Assembly: GCA_947487325.1 (NCBI GenBank)
Contig: CANKWG010000073.1
Span: forward strand, 1-9,759
From: Oxalobacteraceae bacterium
GTDB lineage: Bacteria; Pseudomonadota; Gammaproteobacteria; Burkholderiales; Burkholderiaceae_D
Direction: 5' to 3'
DNA length: 9,759 nucleotides
The position numbers were made by a program, and so were the translations under genes. The notes under the pieces were generated by a model. That model saw only the letters and a program-made list of their open reading frames with translations. It ran no database searches and was not told the DNA's origin. This document shows, piece by piece, positions 7,792 through 9,759 of the stretch. Each line of letters begins with the position of its first letter. Position 1 is the stretch's first letter.

Positions 7792-7819
7792 TTGACGCAG
7801 GAGATTATTCCGCTATAAT
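7792..7819 (+). promoter_or_regulatory. Promoter of tRNA-Leu
   Basis: TTGACG (7792-7797) and a perfect TATAAT (7814-7819) are separated by 16 bases, giving a near-consensus sigma-70 promoter. Transcription should begin near 7826, about 8 bases before the tRNA. The GC-rich CTCGCC right after the -10 box is the type of discriminator found at stable RNA promoters under stringent (ppGpp) control. Confidence 0.85.
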
Positions 7820-7833
7820 CTCGCCTTCTTTAG

Positions 7834-7918
7834 GCCCACGTGGCGGAATTGGTAGACGCGCATGGTTCAGGTCCATGTGCCGCAAGGTGTGGGGGTTCGA
7901 GTCCCTCCGTGGGCACCA
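7834..7918 (+). tRNA. tRNA-Leu (anticodon CAG)
   Basis: An 85-base tRNA with an encoded CCA end. The acceptor strands GCCCACG (7834-7840) and CGTGGGC (7908-7914) pair fully, followed by discriminator A and CCA. The D arm contains AATTGGTAGACGC. The anticodon arm is CATGG / TTCAGGT / CCATG, with CAG at 7868-7870 in a 7-base loop, so it reads CUG leucine codons. A long variable arm (about TGCCGCAAGGTGT) is typical of the class II tRNAs. The T arm has the TTCGAGT loop with GGGGG/CCCTC stem strands. The gene has its own promoter and terminator and stands alone. Its last 12 bases are the start of the tandem repeat described separately. Confidence 0.97.
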
Positions 7919-7927
7919 GATACAAAA

Positions 7928-7961
7928 GGGAGTTTGCGCGAGCAAGCTCCCTTTTTTCTTT
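7928..7961 (+). terminator. Rho-independent terminator of tRNA-Leu (copy 1)
   Basis: GGGAGTTTGC (7928-7937) pairs with GCAAGCTCCC (7942-7951), one G·U pair included, around a GCGA tetraloop of the stable GNRA type, and is followed by TTTTTTCTTT. Four A residues before the stem give a weaker T-run on the minus strand, so it could also act in reverse. Confidence 0.93.
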
Positions 7962-7971
7962 TCGCCCATGA

Positions 7972-7993
7972 GCAAAGCACCTGCGTGCTTTGC
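7972..7993. other. Perfect 9-bp hairpin (copy 1)
   Basis: GCAAAGCAC (7972-7980) and GTGCTTTGC (7985-7993) are exact reverse complements around a CTGC loop. No T-run follows, so it is not an intrinsic terminator. It could be an RNA processing or stabilising stem, or a repetitive extragenic palindrome. Confidence 0.7.
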
Positions 7994-7997
7994 GCGA

Positions 7998-8056
7998 GGG
8001 ACTCGAAAGGTCGCGCTTGCAAGCGCGGCCGGGGTCGCGGTACGTGACCGAGTCCC
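7998..8056. other. Possible three-way-junction fold (copy 1)
   Basis: Outer strands GGGACTCG (7998-8005) and CGAGTCCC (8049-8056) can pair and enclose two hairpins: GGTCGCGCTT/AAGCGCGGCC (8009-8030) and GGTCGCG/CGTGACC (8033-8049, loop GTA; the two stems share base 8049). An alternative stem GCGCGA/TCGCGC (7994-7999 with 8011-8016) competes with it. Both strands could form similar folds. Whether it is transcribed beyond the terminator is unknown. Confidence 0.5.
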
Positions 8057-8076
8057 CGTGGGCACCAGATACAAAA

Positions 8077-8110
8077 GGGAGTTTGCGCGAGCAAGCTCCC
8101 TTTTTTCTTT
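8077..8110 (+). terminator. Second copy of the tRNA-Leu terminator
   Basis: Same GGGAGTTTGC / GCGA / GCAAGCTCCC stem and T-run as at 7928-7961, shifted by 149 bases. It would back up the first terminator on the plus strand. Read from the right, its four-T run may help end the minus-strand racemase-family transcript. Confidence 0.85.
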
Positions 8111-8120
8111 TCGCCCATGA

Positions 8121-8142
8121 GCAAAGCACCTGCGTGCTTTGC
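8121..8142. other. Perfect 9-bp hairpin (copy 2)
   Basis: Second copy of the GCAAAGCAC/GTGCTTTGC stem with the CTGC loop, identical to that at 7972-7993. Confidence 0.7.
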
Positions 8143-8146
8143 GCGA

Positions 8147-8205
8147 GGGACTCGAAAGGTCGCGCTTGCAAGCGCGGCCGGGGTCGCGGTACGTGACCGA
8201 GTCCC
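8147..8205. other. Possible three-way-junction fold (copy 2)
   Basis: Second copy of the GGGACTCG ... CGAGTCCC outer stem with the two inner hairpins. It ends the repeat. Because it lies directly after the racemase-family gene on the minus strand, that transcript would carry this fold in its 3' end. Confidence 0.5.
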
Positions 8206-8213
8206 TTTCCGCT

Positions 8214-9311
8214 TCAGTAAGCGTACTTACTAACCGCAGCCTCATCCCACTCAATACCATTTCCCGGCCGCGACGGCACGGTCGCATAACCATCCTTCAC
8301 TTCGAACGGCTCGGCAATAATAGGATTACCCCAGTCGCGCCACTCCAGCCAGTCTGCTGATTCGGAGGCCTTCAGCAAATGCGCTGACACCTCCGGATAC
8401 AAATGACTGGACAGAGGATGACCAGCAGCACCGGCAATCGCTGCTGCGCGCATCCAGCCAGTGACGCCGCCAATACGCATGAGGTCCGGCATATAAAGAT
8501 CAGCCGCCTTTGCTTGCACCGCATCGAAGAAAGAGCGCGGGCCGTAAATGTTTTCGCCGATCTGCACCGGTGTTTTTAATTCGCGGGTGAGTTGTGCATT
8601 TTGCGCATAGTTGTCATACACGATCGGTTCTTCAAACCAATACAAACCCTGATCATCGAGCGCATGACAACGCGAAATAGCCTCTTGCAGTGTCTGACCC
8701 TGATTGAAATCACACATCAGGTGAATGTCATCACCAATCGCGCTTCGGACATTGGCAATCGCCTTCAAATCATCCGCCAGCTTGGGGCGACCAAGTCGAA
8801 TTTTGATTGCATTGAAGTTACCTTCCTTGACCAGCTCTTCCGCTTCTTTGCCCAGCTTCTCTGTCGGCAGCAACCAGCAGCCATTAGTGTTGTACGCGCG
8901 AAGCTTGCCCACGGATCCGCCCAGTAGCTCGGCAAGCGGCAGTCCGGCTGCCTTAGCCAGCGCATCCCAGATCGCCATATCGAGGCCGGCCATTGCAATG
9001 ACAGACACACCCTGACGCCCAATCAGGTGCAGCGTGCTCATCGCATCGCGGTACATGTCCAAGGGCGCCAGTGGCTTTCCTTTGAACGATGCCGCCATAT
9101 CTTCGATGGCTGGACCAATGTAACGCACGGCATTTCTGAGGTAGGGCTCCAGATAACTGCGCCCGATGATGCCTTCTTTGGTTTTGACATCGATCAGAAT
9201 GAATGGCCATTCGTCGAACTGCCCCACTTTCGCTACGATGGGGCGACGCAGGGGTATGGATACGGCGCGAACGCTGACGCTCTCGAAGGTCAGTTTTTCT
9301 AGTTTTTTCAT
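8214..9311 (-). CDS. Mandelate racemase/muconate lactonizing enzyme family protein (enolase superfamily)
   Basis: A cytoplasmic magnesium-dependent enzyme of 365 residues that should abstract the proton next to a carboxylate, giving racemisation or dehydration of a hydroxy acid; the substrate is unknown. It aligns with Pseudomonas putida mandelate racemase as I recall it without shift across the active site. The metal ligands are D201 (CDFNQ), E227 (WFEEP) and E253 (GEN); the general base pair is D276 (PDLMRIGG) with H303 (SSHLYPEVSAHLL); E323 (WLEW) matches the electrophilic glutamate. The KxK motif is K170-I-R172: the second lysine, the S-specific base of mandelate racemase, is arginine. 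The capping domain is residues 8-125. I chose the ATG at 9311, which has GAAAG just upstream, over an in-frame TTG at 9329. It could be a dehydratase or a racemase of another acid. The gene's end abuts the tRNA-linked repeat, and its upstream neighbour is an acetolactate synthase-like gene. Confidence 0.9.
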   Translation of the reverse strand: MKKLEKLTFESVSVRAVSIPLRRPIVAKVGQFDEWPFILIDVKTKEGIIGRSYLEPYLRNAVRYIGPAIEDMAASFKGKPLAPLDMYRDAMSTLHLIGRQGVSVIAMAGLDMAIWDALAKAAGLPLAELLGGSVGKLRAYNTNGCWLLPTEKLGKEAEELVKEGNFNAIKIRLGRPKLADDLKAIANVRSAIGDDIHLMCDFNQGQTLQEAISRCHALDDQGLYWFEEPIVYDNYAQNAQLTRELKTPVQIGENIYGPRSFFDAVQAKAADLYMPDLMRIGGVTGWMRAAAIAGAAGHPLSSHLYPEVSAHLLKASESADWLEWRDWGNPIIAEPFEVKDGYATVPSRPGNGIEWDEAAVSKYAY

Positions 9312-9381
9312 TTTTATTCTTTCATTCAAAATCGCTGGGAAAATGCGGCTATCGGGATTTTAGTCCGAGCAGGGTTCGTTA

Positions 9382-9410
9382 ATAACTGGCTTGGTGTTTT
9401 TTATTATCAA
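9382..9410 (-). promoter_or_regulatory. Weak promoter candidate for the racemase-family gene
   Basis: On the minus strand TTGATA (9410-9405) is followed after 17 bases by AGTTAT (9387-9382). The -35 match is good and the -10 match is poor; the leader would be about 65 bases. A promoter is expected here because a terminator stands just upstream, but this one is only a guess. Confidence 0.25.
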
Positions 9411-9420
9411 AGTCATCTGA

Positions 9421-9453
9421 TAAAAAATTAAAGACCCTAGATCCAGGGTCTTT
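9421..9453 (-). terminator. Rho-independent terminator after the acetolactate synthase-type gene
   Basis: AAAGACCCT (9430-9438) pairs perfectly with AGGGTCTTT (9445-9453) around a 6-base loop. On the minus strand it is followed by AATTTTTTA, a good U-run, 80 bases after the stop codon at 9534. This separates the transcript of that gene from the racemase-family gene. The plus-strand tail (GCTTT) is poorer. Confidence 0.85.
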
Positions 9454-9533
9454 GCTTTACCGATGAAAATTAGGTAACTACAGGGCTTCCACACGCGCTT
9501 AACAATAAAATTTTGCGTCGTACTAAGTCAACC

Positions 9534-9759
9534 CTAACGCCCCAGATTGACTTCGTGATGCCCTGCCCCCGCTGGAATCATCGGAAAACAATTCGCCTCG
9601 GCGCTGACATGCACATCGAGAAAGAAAGGACCGGGGCTGGCAAGACATTCGGCGATTGCCGCTTCCAGATCTTCCCGCCGATTCACCGTGCGCGCCTGCC
9701 AACCAAAACCCCGAGCCACGGCGACGAAATCCGGTAAAGCTTCAGTATAGCTGTGACTA
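9534..9759 (-). CDS. Acetolactate synthase-type thiamine diphosphate enzyme, C-terminal end
   Basis: Only the last 74 residues are in the window; the rest lies beyond the right edge. The readable end runs SHSYTEALPDFVAVARGFGW, then a helix LEAAIAECLASPG, then FFLDVHVSAEANCFPMIPAG and HHEVNLGR. The order YxEALPDFV, GPFFLDVHV and ENCFPMIPAG-type residues is that of the C-terminal thiamine diphosphate domain of acetolactate synthase large subunits (IlvB/IlvI), which join two pyruvates, or pyruvate and 2-oxobutyrate, in branched-chain amino acid synthesis. A biosynthetic ilvB is usually followed at once by the regulatory subunit gene ilvN; here a terminator follows instead and the next gene is a racemase-family enzyme. 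It may therefore be a second, stand-alone or catabolic member of the family. Active-site residues, including the cofactor glutamate, cannot be seen. Confidence 0.8.
   Translation of the reverse strand, partial: SHSYTEALPDFVAVARGFGWQARTVNRREDLEAAIAECLASPGPFFLDVHVSAEANCFPMIPAGAGHHEVNLGR

Larger units (their letters stand above)
7907..8055. repeat. 149-bp tandem repeat, copy 1 (starts in the tRNA 3' end)
   Basis: Copy 1 of a 149-bp unit repeated head to tail with no mismatch that I can find. The unit starts with the last 12 bases of tRNA-Leu (CCGTGGGCACCA) and continues through the tRNA terminator, a perfect 9-bp hairpin and a multi-stem segment ending in CGAGTCCC. The sequence CGAGTCCC occurs at 7898-7905 (T arm), 8049-8056 and 8198-8205, so the duplication could have arisen by slippage or recombination between these short matches. 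At the copy junction the tRNA-like end reads CGAGTCCC-CGTGGGC, two bases (TC) shorter than in the tRNA gene. No open reading frame here looks real. Confidence 0.95.
8056..8205. repeat. 149-bp tandem repeat, copy 2
   Basis: Copy 2 matches copy 1 base for base as far as I can see, and the match extends one base into a third unit before diverging at 8206. Only 8 bases separate its end from the stop of the racemase-family gene on the opposite strand. The copy starts with 11-12 bases of tRNA-Leu 3' end including CCA but contains no tRNA body, so it is not a second tRNA gene. Confidence 0.95.

Noticed and set aside
8056..8066. A second tRNA-Leu gene at the copy junction
   Set aside because: Only the 3' acceptor strand and CCA are present; the 5' acceptor strand, D arm and anticodon arm are missing.
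7907..8205. CRISPR array
   Set aside because: There are only two long units with no short repeat/spacer pattern, and no cas genes nearby.
7834..8205. Integrated mobile element at the tRNA 3' end
   Set aside because: A repeated tRNA end can mark an attachment site, but the two copies are directly adjacent, nothing lies between them, and no integrase or excisionase is encoded in the window.
7805..8293. Several overlapping reading frames on both strands across the repeat, with repeated peptide segments
   Set aside because: They are translations of the 149-bp tandem repeat and of the tRNA gene itself (including the familiar spurious tRNA-Leu antisense peptide). They have no ribosome site and overlap a terminator.
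9312..9329. TTG start six codons earlier for the racemase-family gene
   Set aside because: The ATG at 9311 has a better-spaced purine run and fits the start of known mandelate racemase-type proteins.
9513..9737. Plus-strand reading frame of 74 codons at the right end
   Set aside because: It is antisense to the acetolactate synthase-type C-terminus, which has clear family motifs.

Overview
The window looks like chromosomal DNA of a betaproteobacterium of moderate GC, most likely in or near the Burkholderiales. This rests on protein family features and on gene neighbourhoods I recognise (cyclophilin pair–lpxH, cysS next to a 3-methyladenine glycosylase, rnr–rlmB beside tRNA-Leu). The exact genus cannot be read from the sequence. 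Nearly all of it is compact housekeeping DNA.

Left part (1-5290). A minus-strand pair, cysS followed 4 bases later by a DNA-3-methyladenine glycosylase that runs off the left edge, diverges from a plus-strand operon of three genes: a secreted cyclophilin, a cytoplasmic cyclophilin and lpxH (lipid A synthesis). The 206-base divergent gap holds an inverted repeat and a plausible promoter. The plus operon converges with little spacing on a minus-strand operon read rnr, rlmB, cysE: RNase R, the 23S rRNA G2251 2'-O-methyltransferase and serine O-acetyltransferase. Translation and RNA quality control (cysS, rlmB, rnr, tRNA-Leu) and cysteine supply and use (cysE, cysS) are the two shared themes.

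Middle part (7718-8213). Divergent from rnr is a tRNA-Leu(CAG) gene with a near-consensus promoter, an encoded CCA end and a textbook terminator. The last 12 bases of the tRNA, the terminator and about 100 bases of hairpin-rich DNA form a 149-bp unit present twice in perfect tandem, ending only 8 bases from the next gene. The unit also carries a 12-nt perfect complement of the tRNA T arm. This is the most unusual structure in the window.

Right part (8214-9759). Two minus-strand metabolic genes: a mandelate racemase-type enolase-superfamily enzyme in which the second lysine of the KxK motif is arginine, and upstream of it the C-terminal end of an acetolactate synthase-type thiamine diphosphate enzyme, closed by its own terminator and not followed by the regulatory subunit gene ilvN. 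These two look like accessory metabolism next to a tRNA gene, but no integrase, transposase or other mobility gene is visible.

I found no clearly new multi-gene system. The tRNA-linked tandem repeat and the altered racemase beside the thiamine enzyme deserve the second look.
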